Positions 1 to 7,936 of a stretch of DNA of 64,000 nucleotides are shown here, piece by piece (position 1 is the stretch's first letter; the number at the start of each line of letters is the position of its first letter). A program made the position numbers and the translations under genes. Below the pieces are notes generated by a model. It was not told the origin of the DNA. It searched no databases and saw only the letters and a program-made list of their open reading frames with translations. The stretch comes from Streptomyces griseocarneus (GTDB lineage: Bacteria; Actinomycetota; Actinomycetes; Streptomycetales; Streptomycetaceae), in the NCBI GenBank assembly GCA_003674045.1, contig PENC01000011.1, positions 124,001-188,000 of the forward strand, in the 5' to 3' direction.

Positions 1-336
1 CGCCACGCGCTGGGCAACCACACCTTCCGCGAGGTCATGGGCACCCTGAACACCCAGCAGAAGGCGGCCAACGTCAACCGCCTCTACACCTGGTACAACA
101 CCAACAAGCTGCTCGGCTCCTACAGCGGCGTCATCGGCGTCAAGACCGGCACCACCTCCGTCTCCGGTCCCTGCCTCGTCTTCGCCGCGCAGCGCGGCGG
201 GCGCACCGTGATCGGCGTCCTCCTCAACGACGCCGCCGGCCGTTACCCCGACGCGGCGAAGATGCTCGACTATGCCTATGGCACACACACTCCGCTGCAC
301 CTGAGGGAGCTGCCCCCGGCGGCCCACGAGGACTGA
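1..336 (+). CDS. D-alanyl-D-alanine carboxypeptidase, C-terminal part (5' truncated by window edge)
   Basis: The reading frame is open from the first base of the window, so the N-terminal part with the SxxK and SxN motifs lies outside. What remains contains GVKTGTT (about base 137), the KTG triad of class A/C penicillin-binding proteins of peptidase family S11 (DacA/PBP5-like). These enzymes trim the terminal D-Ala from peptidoglycan stem peptides at the outer face of the membrane. The visible segment ends shortly after the domain (LRELPPAAHED) with no long C-terminal anchor. A strong terminator follows 40 bases downstream. The family call rests on KTG plus the surrounding sequence; the exact paralogue cannot be named. 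Confidence 0.85.
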   Translation, partial: RHALGNHTFREVMGTLNTQQKAANVNRLYTWYNTNKLLGSYSGVIGVKTGTTSVSGPCLVFAAQRGGRTVIGVLLNDAAGRYPDAAKMLDYAYGTHTPLHLRELPPAAHED

Positions 337-375
337 GGGCCGAGGCCCATGGGGGCCTCACGCAGCGCACCCGGT

Positions 376-410
376 GAGCCCGGATCCCGACAGGGGTCCG
401 GGCTCCTTTA
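376..410 (+). terminator. Rho-independent-type terminator after the carboxypeptidase gene
   Basis: Bases 376-388 (GAGCCCGGATCCC) pair with 393-405 (GGGGTCCGGGCTC) across a 4-base loop, with one G-U pair, followed by CTTTA. It sits 40 bases after the stop codon. Confidence 0.85.
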
Positions 411-726
411 TGGTGAGTGGCCGTCAAATTCCAGGAACAAGCACTGTTTTATACCTGATTGAGTGAACTGTCGTACGAGAAGTGCCGGATCGCGAACGCA
501 CCGGCATTCGGGGGGAGATAGAGTCCTTCGTGTCCGGAAACGGACATCGGGCCGCCGCGTTCGCCGTCGGTGTACCAGGCCGCATCGCCGTCCGCCGGGG
601 CCCACCCACACCCCCACTCCGACTCCTCGGCACGTCGCCGCCCACCCCCGCGGCCTTCGCATGCCCATGGGCCCCTGCCCAAGAACGGGAGCGCACCCAC
701 ACGTCGTCACAGCCCCTGGAGGCGCC
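411..726. other. Intergenic region, probable promoter of the ABC exporter unit
   Basis: About 316 bases without a convincing gene. The first 120 bases are markedly less GC-rich (around 425-470, TTTTATACC and TGATTGAG) than the flanks, as expected for a promoter region. Reading frames crossing it lack ribosome binding sites and Streptomyces-like third-position bias. No -35/-10 pair stands out clearly enough to call. Confidence 0.4.
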
Positions 727-822
727 ATGTCCGCCCGAAACGAGCTACGAGCCTACCGCGCACCGGCCGCCCCACCGAAGTCACCGGCGACCGGGGCGAG
801 CGACGGGCCGGAGGAGCGATGA
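727..822 (+). CDS. Putative 31-residue peptide translationally coupled to an ABC exporter
   Basis: ATG at 727 is preceded by a good Shine-Dalgarno GGAGG (718-722) four bases away. The frame encodes 31 residues (MSARNELRAYR... ending SDGPEER) and stops at TGA 820-822, overlapping the ATG (819) of the ABC transporter in an ATGA arrangement. The peptide is hydrophilic with four Pro and no Cys, so it is not an obvious lanthipeptide or bacteriocin precursor. Either it is a short leader ORF that sets transporter translation, or a peptide substrate. I do not recognise a family. Confidence 0.45.
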   Translation: MSARNELRAYRAPAAPPKSPATGASDGPEER

Positions 823-2834
823 CGGTCCTCGGGAAGAAGACGGTCCAGGGGCACGGGCCGGGGCGGCGCATCCCGGTGTCCGAGAGCGAACTCCTGTTGT
901 TCGGCGGGGCCTTGCGCTACGACAAGCCCTTCGTGACCCGTGAACGTCCCCTGCTGCGGCTCACGTTCTGGTCGATGGCACGTCAGTTTCCGGAGATGGT
1001 CGGGACGGTGGCGCGGGCCGGATGGCGGGAGGATCCGGCCGCCCTGCTCACCCTGCTGGGCGCCGAGCTGGGGCAGGGCGCCGCCCGCGCCTTCGGCCTC
1101 GTGGCCGCCAACCAGGTGCTCGTCGCGCTCTTCGCGGACGGGCCCACGCCCGAGCGGCTGCGTCAGGCGCTGCCCGCGCTGCTGGCCGTCTCCGCGGTCA
1201 CCGCCGCCTCCGCTCTGCTCGCCGCCGTCTCCGTGGCCGCCTCGGGGCGGCTGGAGCCCAAGGTGGAGCGGGTGTGCACCGCCCGCTTCTACCGTGGCGC
1301 GGTCCGCGTGGAGCTGGCGGCGCTGGAGGACAAGGACTTCCACCGGCTGCTCGACGCCGGCCGCTTCGGCACCGACTCGGTGCGGATGATGCTGGGCTCC
1401 TCGGTCCTCGTCGTCAACGCCCTGATCGGACTGGCCTCCGCCACCTGCGTACTGGCCCTGCTGCACCCGGCGCTGGTGGGCATGATGGTGCTGATCGCGG
1501 TCCCCAAGGGCTGGGGAGCGGTCGTCTCCGCCCGCAGGCAGTACGCCTCGCGGCACACCTGGATCGAGCACCGGCGCGCCATCGGCGTCCTCACCTCCAC
1601 CCTCACCGACCAGACCCACGCCGCCGAGATCCGCGTCCACGGCGCGGGCCGGATGCTCGTCGACGCCTACGACGACATGGCGGCCACCGTGGAGAAGGAA
1701 CAGCAGCGCCTCGCCCTCGCCCAGGCGGTCACCCGGAGCGTCTCCTCCGCCCTGTCCGGCGCGGCGGCCCTCGCCGCGTACGGGGTGCTGTGGCTGCTGC
1801 TCGCCTCGGGCGGGCTGCCGCTGGCCGTCGCGGGCACCGCCGTCATCGCCGTACGGACCGCGGGCGCGAGTCTCACCTCCCTGGTGCTCCAGGTCAACCG
1901 CCTCTACGAGGAGGCCATGTACCTCAGAGACCTGGAGGACGCCTGCCGCGCCGCCGAGCGCCGGGCCATCCCCGCCGGCGGGGCGCCCCTGCCCCCGGGG
2001 GTGCGGGAGATCCGGCTGGAGAAGGTCACGTTCGCCTACCCGGGCACCGCCGTCCCCGCGCTGTGCGAGGTCAGTCTGGCCATCCCGGCGGGCAAGGTCG
2101 TGGCCCTCGTCGGCGCCAACGGCTCCGGCAAGACCACCCTGTCCAAGCTCGTGGCAGGGCTCTACCTGCCCACCTCCGGGCGCCTGTCCTGGAACGGTGT
2201 CGATGTCCGGGAAGCCGACCGCGACCAGCTCTTCGACCGGGTCGCCGTCCTGTCCCAGGACTTCCCCCGCTGGCCCATGACCGCCCGCGCCAATGTGCAC
2301 ATCGGCCGCCCCGGGCAGCCCTTCGACCAGGCGCGGGCCGACCGCGCGGCCGCCGAGGCCGGGGCCGCCGACGTCGTCGCGTCCCTGCCGTACCAGTGGG
2401 ACAGCCTGGTCATCAAGGGCTTCGAGCGCGGCACCCAGATCTCCGGCGGCCAGTGGCAGCGGCTCGGCGCCGCGCGCGCCCGCTACCGCCGCGCGCCCCT
2501 GCTCATCGTCGACGAACCCACCTCGGCGCTGGACCCGAGGGCCGAGGCCGAGGCCTTCCGTTCGCTGCGCACGCTCACCGACGAGGGCACCACCGTCCTG
2601 CTGATCACCCACCGGCTGGCCGCCACCGCGACCGCCGACCTCATCTACGTCCTGGACCGGGGACACCTCGTCGGCGAGGGCACGCACGAGGAGCTGATGG
2701 CCGTCGAAGGGGGTCTGTACCGCTCGATGTACGAGCTCCAGGCCGCCCAGTACGGCATCGAGCCCACCCCACGACCCGTCCCCGATCCCGCCCGGCGCAA
2801 TGGTTCCCCGCATGCACAGCCCGCTCAAGCCTGA
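819..2834 (+). CDS. ABC transporter, fused permease-ATPase (exporter type)
   Basis: 671 residues from the ATG at 819, chosen because GGAGGAGCG precedes it and it overlaps the upstream small ORF by ATGA; the frame is open further upstream but without signals. An N-terminal membrane domain (about residues 70-370, hydrophobic stretches around AVSAVTAASALLAAVSVAA and SALSGAAALAAYGVLWLLLA) precedes a nucleotide-binding domain with Walker A GANGSGKTT, Q-loop, signature ISGGQWQRLG and Walker B LLIVDEPTSALD, then the H-loop ITHR. This is the half-transporter layout of peptide, lantibiotic and lipid exporters; it lacks a C39 peptidase domain. It overlaps the next ORF by 35 bases. The substrate is unknown. 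Confidence 0.9.
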   Translation: MTVLGKKTVQGHGPGRRIPVSESELLLFGGALRYDKPFVTRERPLLRLTFWSMARQFPEMVGTVARAGWREDPAALLTLLGAELGQGAARAFGLVAANQVLVALFADGPTPERLRQALPALLAVSAVTAASALLAAVSVAASGRLEPKVERVCTARFYRGAVRVELAALEDKDFHRLLDAGRFGTDSVRMMLGSSVLVVNALIGLASATCVLALLHPALVGMMVLIAVPKGWGAVVSARRQYASRHTWIEHRRAIGVLTSTLTDQTHAAEIRVHGAGRMLVDAYDDMAATVEKEQQRLALAQAVTRSVSSALSGAAALAAYGVLWLLLASGGLPLAVAGTAVIAVRTAGASLTSLVLQVNRLYEEAMYLRDLEDACRAAERRAIPAGGAPLPPGVREIRLEKVTFAYPGTAVPALCEVSLAIPAGKVVALVGANGSGKTTLSKLVAGLYLPTSGRLSWNGVDVREADRDQLFDRVAVLSQDFPRWPMTARANVHIGRPGQPFDQARADRAAAEAGAADVVASLPYQWDSLVIKGFERGTQISGGQWQRLGAARARYRRAPLLIVDEPTSALDPRAEAEAFRSLRTLTDEGTTVLLITHRLAATATADLIYVLDRGHLVGEGTHEELMAVEGGLYRSMYELQAAQYGIEPTPRPVPDPARRNGSPHAQPAQA

Positions 2835-3096
2835 CGACCGCCCCACTACCGACTCTGTCCCCGCTGCTCCACCCGTCCCCTCTGTCCCCGATCCGCTCTC
2901 CCCTCCCGCCCCCGGGGAATCCGTCCCCTCCCCGCCGAAACCCGGTCGACCACCGGAGGTCCGGCCTCCGTTGGGACCCTTGGCGAGCACGCTCCGTGAT
3001 GTCTTCGGGTGCCTCGGCGTGATCACGGCCGCGGTTGTCATCTCCTTTCTCTGTGTGCAGTTGGGTCACGCTTTTCCTCAACTGCACTCCAAGTAG
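2800..3096 (+). CDS. Small proline-rich membrane protein
   Basis: 99 residues if started at ATG 2800 (an alternative ATG lies at 2812). It overlaps the end of the ABC transporter in another frame. About residues 12-62 are very Pro/Ser-rich (PAAPPVPSVPDPLSPPAP), followed by one hydrophobic helix (CLGVITAAVVISFLCVQLG) near the C-terminus. It may be a C-terminally anchored partner of the exporter, but no family is recognised. The low-complexity N-terminal half makes the call moderate. Confidence 0.5.
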   Translation: MVPRMHSPLKPDDRPTTDSVPAAPPVPSVPDPLSPPAPGESVPSPPKPGRPPEVRPPLGPLASTLRDVFGCLGVITAAVVISFLCVQLGHAFPQLHSK

Positions 3097-3449
3097 GCGG
3101 AGTTGTCCCGTCCGGTAATGATGTGGCCGGATTCTTCGCCTCCGCCGCATGGCGCGATCACGGTCGTCAGGGTGCACAGAGTGCCCTGACGGCCCATGGT
3201 CCGTCAGGGGTGCACGTGGGCATGGGAGTCATTACCGGCCAACAGGCCGCGTGTGCGGTGCCGAGTCTGGCGGAGCGGTGTGCTGCCTCCTACGATTCGA
3301 ACGCTCCCGTCCCCAGGGGTCATCGGAGGAGAGGGATTGTCATGGTCATGGCCTAAACAATCCAATCCTCATCCATCTCGTTCCGGTCTCCGTCCCCGCA
3401 GTGCGGCCGGAACGTCTCCGCTCAGTCCAGGACAACCGATTGGAGCACC
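3097..3449 (+). promoter_or_regulatory. Intergenic region with mutually exclusive hairpins upstream of the DUF4360 gene
   Basis: 353 bases without a convincing gene. Segment A (3165-3177, CGTCAGGG then TGCAC) and segment C (3201-3215, CCGTCAGGGG then TGCAC) are near-repeats, and both can pair with segment B (3184-3192, CCCTGACGG) lying between them. A:B and B:C are thus competing hairpins. An outer inverted repeat (CCGGTAATGA 3112-3121 with TCATTACCGG 3229-3238) brackets the set. A four-codon ORF with a good ribosome site (GGAGGAGAGGG, ATG near 3341) follows. The layout resembles an attenuator, but its function is inferred only. Confidence 0.4.
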
Positions 3450-4097
3450 ATGCCCGCCGGTCTTCTCGCAGGAGCCGCCATAGCGGCGCTGTTCACCTCG
3501 CCCATGTCCGCCTACGGGCACACGGTCATCGTCAACCCGCCGCCGGACAAGATGGTGATCGAGATCGCCACCGTCAACGGCTCGGGATGTCCGCTGAACA
3601 CGGCCGCGGTGGCCGTGTCGCCCGACAACACGGCCTTCACGGTCACGTACAGCGACTACCTGGCCCAGGTGGGCGTGGGCTCCAAACCCACCGACAACAG
3701 AAAGAACTGCCAGCTCAACCTGATCGTGCACGTGCCACAGGGCTTCACCTACGCGATAGCCAGCGCGGACTACCGCGGCTACGCGCACCTGGAAGACGGG
3801 GCCACCGGCCAGGAGAAGGCGTCGTACTACTTCCAGGGGCAGTCCCAGACCGTGCCCAGCGCCCATGACTTCAAGGGCGTCTACGCGGACAACTGGCAGG
3901 TGACGGACAAGGTCGACGTCGCGTCCCTCGTCTGGGCGCCGTGCGGCGAGCAGCGGAACTTCAACATCAACACCGAGCTCCGGGTGAACGCGGGGACGTC
4001 GGACCCGTCGAAGACGACGAGCTACATGACCATGGACTCCACGGACGGGGACCTCAAGACGGTCTACCACGTGGCGTGGAAGGAGTGCCCCAAGTAA
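3450..4097 (+). CDS. DUF4360 family secreted protein
   Basis: 215 residues starting at ATG 3450 with GGAG five bases upstream. The N-terminus (AGLLAGAAIAALFTSPMSAYG) is a signal peptide ending near residue 22. The mature part (NGSGCP..., NRKNCQLNL, GFTYAIASADYRGYAHLEDG, ending AWKECPK) matches the DUF4360 pattern: a beta-rich secreted protein with conserved cysteines, common in Streptomyces and fungi, of unknown function. Four cysteines (GSGCP, KNCQL, APCGEQ, KECPK) could form two disulfides. A strong terminator follows directly. Confidence 0.85.
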   Translation: MPAGLLAGAAIAALFTSPMSAYGHTVIVNPPPDKMVIEIATVNGSGCPLNTAAVAVSPDNTAFTVTYSDYLAQVGVGSKPTDNRKNCQLNLIVHVPQGFTYAIASADYRGYAHLEDGATGQEKASYYFQGQSQTVPSAHDFKGVYADNWQVTDKVDVASLVWAPCGEQRNFNINTELRVNAGTSDPSKTTSYMTMDSTDGDLKTVYHVAWKECPK

Positions 4098-4110
4098 GTC
4101 CTGTGCGGTT

Positions 4111-4150
4111 CGGCGAGCCCTGCTTCGGCGGGGCTCGCCGCTTCTTTGTT
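4111..4150 (+). terminator. Terminator after the DUF4360 gene
   Basis: CGGCGAGCCC (4111-4120) pairs with GGGCTCGCCG (4131-4140) around a TGCTTCGGCG loop, followed by the T-rich CTTCTTTGTTTTTG. It starts 13 bases after the stop codon. Confidence 0.85.
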
Positions 4151-4153
4151 TTT

Positions 4154-4249
4154 GGGTGCGCCTACGGGGGTGCCTCTTGGGGGCGGTGTGCGGCTGCCGG
4201 TCTGCCGTGGCTGGTCGCGCACTTCCCCGCACCCCTTTCGAGGCCCCTC
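4154..4249 (+). repeat. Dispersed intergenic element, copy 1 (forward, most diverged)
   Basis: It runs from GTGCGCCTACGGGGGTGCC to CTGGTCGCGCACTTCCCCGC and ends in a CCCCTTTCGAGG hairpin. It is one of seven copies in this window sharing the core CGCGCAGTTCCCCGCGCCCC; this copy has two substitutions in the core. It lies directly after a terminator. Confidence 0.75.
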
Positions 4250-4320
4250 ACCTGCGCGTATCGCGTTGTGCGCCGATACCGTCACTCAAAGGGTATAGAC
4301 CTCTGACGAAAAGCGGGCTT

Positions 4321-4884
4321 ATGTGGGGGGAACCACAGTGCGGGCCCCGCGCTGTACCGATTGCCCTTGGTCTGATGTTTGCAACCAGCCGCGACACCAT
4401 GAGTCACCGCCGCACGGTTCCCTGGACCTCCGGGGTGCCCCTGTGCATGCACCGTCCGTCCGCGCGACGGCAGCTGCACCTCCCGGAGCCGCAGCTCTCC
4501 CGGGCGGTCTCGCTTCCCACCGCCGAGCGGTCCGTGGCGGATGCCCGGCGGTTCTCCAGGACGCTGCTCACCGAGTGGGGCCTGGAGACGCTCGTCGACG
4601 ACGTCGCCCTGCTCCTCTCCGAGCTGGTCACCAACGCGGTCGTGCACGTACCGGACACGGCGGGTGACATCGAGCTCGTGCTGACCCGGGCGCACGGGCA
4701 CCTCGTCGCCCAGGTCACCGACACCGGCGGCCACCTGCCGCGCTGCGGCCGGGTGGGCCCGGACAGCGAGAACGGGCGCGGCATGTGGCTCGTCGAGCAG
4801 ATCGCCACGCTGTGGGGCCACCACCCCTCCGCCAAGGGCAAGACGGTCTGGTTCACGCTGGCCCTGCCGTCCGCCGCGCGCTGA
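4321..4884 (+). CDS. RsbW-like ATP-binding regulatory protein (HATPase_c family)
   Basis: The C-terminal ~130 residues form a GHKL ATPase domain: N-box ELVTNAVVH, G1 box DTGGHLP, G2 box GRGMWLVEQIA, final strand KGKTVWFTLAL. No histidine-kinase dimerisation domain is present, so it belongs to the short RsbW/SpoIIAB-like proteins that act as anti-sigma factor or anti-anti-sigma kinase in Streptomyces. The start is uncertain: ATG 4321, 4375 and 4399 are all in frame and none has a good ribosome site. A GGGTAT hexamer at 4291-4296 upstream of 4321 resembles a SigB-type -10, without a clear -35. It lies 220 bases upstream of an RsbU-like phosphatase, so both may serve one partner-switching pathway. 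Confidence 0.8.
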   Translation: MWGEPQCGPRAVPIALGLMFATSRDTMSHRRTVPWTSGVPLCMHRPSARRQLHLPEPQLSRAVSLPTAERSVADARRFSRTLLTEWGLETLVDDVALLLSELVTNAVVHVPDTAGDIELVLTRAHGHLVAQVTDTGGHLPRCGRVGPDSENGRGMWLVEQIATLWGHHPSAKGKTVWFTLALPSAAR

Positions 4885-5104
4885 CGCGCGCCCCCTGCGC
4901 CTCGTACGACGACTCTCTCCGCTTGCGGACGAACGCGCCCTGTGCTGCGGGCTGCGCGGTGGGTGGATTCGGAGGGACCATGGAAAGCGCTGCGGCGACG
5001 AGGCGGAGAAGCCGGGGGAGACCGGGGGAGAAGGGACTGCCGGTCCGGCCCTGACCGGATGCGAGGCCGCCGCACCACCCTCCACGGGCGGAAGGAGGAC
5101 CTCG

Positions 5105-7171
5105 ATGGGGACGACCGACGCGTTCCGGTCCGAGCCCGGACGGTTCGCCGGCCCGCCCTACGAGCCGGGCGGCCTCCTCGACGTGCTGCGTGTGGCCGCC
5201 GTGGTGCTCGACCAGCGCGGCCGGATCGTCCTGTGGAGCCCGCAGGCGGAGGAGCTGTTCGGCTGGTCCGCGTCGGAGGCGCTCGGGCAGTACGCCGCCC
5301 AGCTGCTGGTCGTCGAGGAGGACCTCGCATCCGTCCTGGAGCTGTTCGCCAAGGTCATGGGCGGCGGCGAGTCCTGGGCGGGGGTCTTCCCCGCCCGGCA
5401 CAAGGACGGCACCGCCCGGCTGGTGGAGTTCCGCAACATGCGGCTGGAGGACCGGAGCGGCGACTTCTACGCCCTGGGCATGGCCACCGACCAGGAGGTC
5501 CTCCGCGATCTCGAACGGGATCTCGCGCTGTCGCTGGGGCTGGTGGCCCAGTCGCCGATCGGCATCGCCGTCCTGGACACCGGCCTGCGGTTCGTGATGG
5601 TCAACCCCGCGCTGGAGCGCCTCCACGGGCTGCCCGCCGAGGAGCACATCGGGCGCAGGGTGGGCGAGGCGCTGCCGCACGCGGACGTCGAGGCGATCGA
5701 GGCGGCCATGCGGCGGGTGCTGGCCACGGGCACCCCGCTGGTGGACTGGTTCACCGTGGGCCGCGCGGGCGGGGCCGCCACCGACGAGCAGGCGCAGCTC
5801 GTCTCGTTCTACCGGCTGGAGGACCCCGCCGGGCGCACCCTCGGGATCGCCACCTCCGTCGTCGACGTCACCGACCGGCACCGGGCGAACAACGAGGCCC
5901 GGCGGCGCACGGCACTGATCGCCGAGGCGTCCGTGCTCATCGGCACCACCCTCGACCTGGACCGTACGGCGCAGGAGCTCGCGCAGGTCGTGGTGCCCGG
6001 CCTGGCCGACATCGCCGCCGTCGACGTGCTCGACACGGTGCTCGCCGGCGGCCGGGCCCTGCCGCCGGACGGGGCGCCCGCCGTCTTCCGGGCGCTCGCC
6101 GTGGCCGCCGCGGGCTCCCCCGACGCCGTCCGCGCCGCCGACCCGCCCGGCCAGATCGCCCGGTACGCGGCGGACCGGCTCGTCACCCGCTGCGTGAGCA
6201 CCGGGCTGCCCGTCTGCGTGGCCGAGGTACGCGGGCGGGACCTGCCCCGCATCGCCCGCGACCGCGAGTCCGCCGCGCTGCTGGCCCGCGCGGGGCTGCG
6301 CTCCTATCTGGCGGTGCCCCTGATCGCCAGGGGCGAGGTGCTCGGCGCCCTGGACCTCAAACGCATCGACAACCCCCGGCCGTTCGGCGAGGACGACGTC
6401 GCCCTCGCCGGTGAGCTGGCCGCCAGGGCGGCCGTCAGCATCGACAACGCCCGCTGGTACCAGCGCGAGCGCGCCACGGTCGTCACCCTCCAGCGCAGCC
6501 TGCTGCCGCAGCGGCCCGCGCGCCTGGAGGGGCTGGAGATCGCCTACCGCTACCAGCCCGCCGGAACGGCGAGCCAGGTCGGCGGCGACTGGTTCGACGT
6601 CGTCCCGCAGGCGGACGACAGGAGTGCCCTGGTCGTCGGCGACGTGATGGGCAGTGGCATCAACGCCGCCGCGGCCATGGGGCAGTTGCGCACCGCCGCG
6701 CGCACGCTTTCCCAGCTGGGGCTCGACCCCGCGCAGGTGCTGCACCATCTCGACCACACCGCCACCGGTCTGGACCAGATGATCGCCACGTGCGTCTACG
6801 CGGTGTACGACCCGCGCGGCGGCCGGTGCTGCGTCGCCAACGCGGGTCACCTCCCACCCGTCCTCGTACGCCCCGGCCGCCGCCCCGCGCTCCTCGACCT
6901 GCCCGCGGGCGCGCCGCTCGGGGTGGGGGGCGTCCCCTTCGAGAGCGTCTCCCTGGACCTGGCCCCGGGGGACGAGCTCGTCTTCTACACGGACGGGCTG
7001 GTCGAGACCCGCGACGAGGCGATCGACTGCCGCCTCGAGGCACTTCTCGGGGTGCTCTCCGGGGCACCCCGGGATTTGGAGGCCACGTGCGATCTGTTGC
7101 TGAGTTCCCTCCGGGACGGTAACGACCAGGATGATGTGGCGCTGCTTATTGCCCGTGTTCACGATTGCTGA
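5105..7171 (+). CDS. PAS-PAS-GAF-SpoIIE (PP2C) phosphatase, RsbU-like
   Basis: 688 residues; ATG 5105 is preceded by GGAAGGAGGACCTCG. A first PAS domain spans about residues 28-140 (VLDQRGRIVLWSPQAEELFGW), a second about 150-270 (GIAVLDTGLRFVMVNPALERLHG), a GAF domain about 290-450 (SYLAVPLIARGEVLGALDL) and a C-terminal PP2C/SpoIIE phosphatase about 470-688 (GGDWFDVV, VVGDVMGSG, FYTDGLVE, NDQDDVALL), whose Asp residues bind Mn/Mg. Such proteins dephosphorylate anti-anti-sigma factors in response to ligands sensed by PAS/GAF. The neighbouring RsbW-like ATPase and the SigB-family gene at 19.6-20.5 kb make a partner-switch role likely. The sensed signal is unknown; no membrane segment is visible. 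Confidence 0.92.
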   Translation: MGTTDAFRSEPGRFAGPPYEPGGLLDVLRVAAVVLDQRGRIVLWSPQAEELFGWSASEALGQYAAQLLVVEEDLASVLELFAKVMGGGESWAGVFPARHKDGTARLVEFRNMRLEDRSGDFYALGMATDQEVLRDLERDLALSLGLVAQSPIGIAVLDTGLRFVMVNPALERLHGLPAEEHIGRRVGEALPHADVEAIEAAMRRVLATGTPLVDWFTVGRAGGAATDEQAQLVSFYRLEDPAGRTLGIATSVVDVTDRHRANNEARRRTALIAEASVLIGTTLDLDRTAQELAQVVVPGLADIAAVDVLDTVLAGGRALPPDGAPAVFRALAVAAAGSPDAVRAADPPGQIARYAADRLVTRCVSTGLPVCVAEVRGRDLPRIARDRESAALLARAGLRSYLAVPLIARGEVLGALDLKRIDNPRPFGEDDVALAGELAARAAVSIDNARWYQRERATVVTLQRSLLPQRPARLEGLEIAYRYQPAGTASQVGGDWFDVVPQADDRSALVVGDVMGSGINAAAAMGQLRTAARTLSQLGLDPAQVLHHLDHTATGLDQMIATCVYAVYDPRGGRCCVANAGHLPPVLVRPGRRPALLDLPAGAPLGVGGVPFESVSLDLAPGDELVFYTDGLVETRDEAIDCRLEALLGVLSGAPRDLEATCDLLLSSLRDGNDQDDVALLIARVHDC

Positions 7172-7175
7172 GCGT

Positions 7176-7267
7176 TGCGCCTATGGGGGTGCCTCTTGTG
7201 CTTTGTGCGCGGCTGCGGGTCCGGTGGGGGCTTGTCGCGCAGTTCCCCGCGCCCCTTACGGGGCGCG
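7176..7267 (+). repeat. Dispersed intergenic element, copy 2 (forward)
   Basis: It contains GCGCCTATGGGGGTGCCTC, then CTTGTCGCGCAGTTCCCC and the hairpin CGCGCCCC-TTA-CGGGGCGCG. It fills the whole junction between two convergent genes, ending one base before the stop codon (7268) of the minus-strand gene. Confidence 0.85.
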
Positions 7268-7771
7268 TCAGCGCAGCTGAATCCGGTACGACGCCCCGCC
7301 CTCGCCCAGCGTCACCCGCGCCTCGCCCGTGGCTCCCGCGTACGTGCCCGTGCCGCCGGTGATGGCGGCCGTCGTGGTGTACGGGGGGCGGCCGAAGCGG
7401 TCGGTGAGGGAGGTGAGGACGAGGGTGCCCCGGTCGGTGCGGAGGACGCGTTCGCACTGGGTGACCACGCCCTCGTAGCGGGCCAGGACGACGTCGCAGC
7501 GGTCGCTCGCGTCACCGACGCGCTTGCCCTTCGTCTCCTTGCCGTCCCGGTCGGTGACCGTGGTGTGCAGGTCGTAGTAGGTGACCCAGTGGTCGCCGGT
7601 GCGCGGGTACTCGGGCCGGGTGTCGGCCTTCTGCACCGTGGTCAGGCGGAGCTCCTTCTCCGCGTCGGCCGCGGCCGGTTGCAGGGACAGCACGCTGATC
7701 GTCACGGCGCCGGCGGCGGCCACCGCGGCGGCGGCCAGACCCATGGTGCGGCGGGGACGGTCACGGAACAT
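7268..7771 (-). CDS. Secreted allene-oxide-cyclase-barrel-like protein
   Basis: 167 residues. The N-terminus (MFRDRPRRTMGLAAAAVAAAGAVTISVL...AAADA) is a signal peptide with cleavage near residue 36. The C-terminal part has ITGGTGTYAGATGEA and RIQL, typical of the allene oxide cyclase/dirigent-like barrel found in many secreted Streptomyces proteins. The stop codon abuts the dispersed element, so the hairpin there may end transcription of both convergent genes. The catalytic or binding role is unknown. Confidence 0.75.
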   Translation of the reverse strand: MFRDRPRRTMGLAAAAVAAAGAVTISVLSLQPAAADAEKELRLTTVQKADTRPEYPRTGDHWVTYYDLHTTVTDRDGKETKGKRVGDASDRCDVVLARYEGVVTQCERVLRTDRGTLVLTSLTDRFGRPPYTTTAAITGGTGTYAGATGEARVTLGEGGASYRIQLR

Positions 7772-7936
7772 GTCGGGCCTCCAGGTCGAGTCGGGGCAGC
7801 CCGTCGGGCCCGGGGGTGCCCCCAGCCCGGCGCTGCGTTCACCTCGCCGCAGACGGTATCGCGGAGTGACCTCCCGTAGGCATCGTGTGACCCACCAGAA
7901 GCAGCCAAATGTTCGATAGTTGAAGGGGGGTTGCGA

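Noticed and set aside
753..3041. A 762-codon open frame on the minus strand opposite the ABC exporter
   Set aside because: Gly/Arg/Asp-rich shadow of a high-GC gene; no family motifs, while the plus-strand ABC motifs are complete.
4156..4320. Extended N-terminus for the RsbW-like gene
   Set aside because: These codons lie in a copy of the dispersed intergenic element, so translation from there is implausible.
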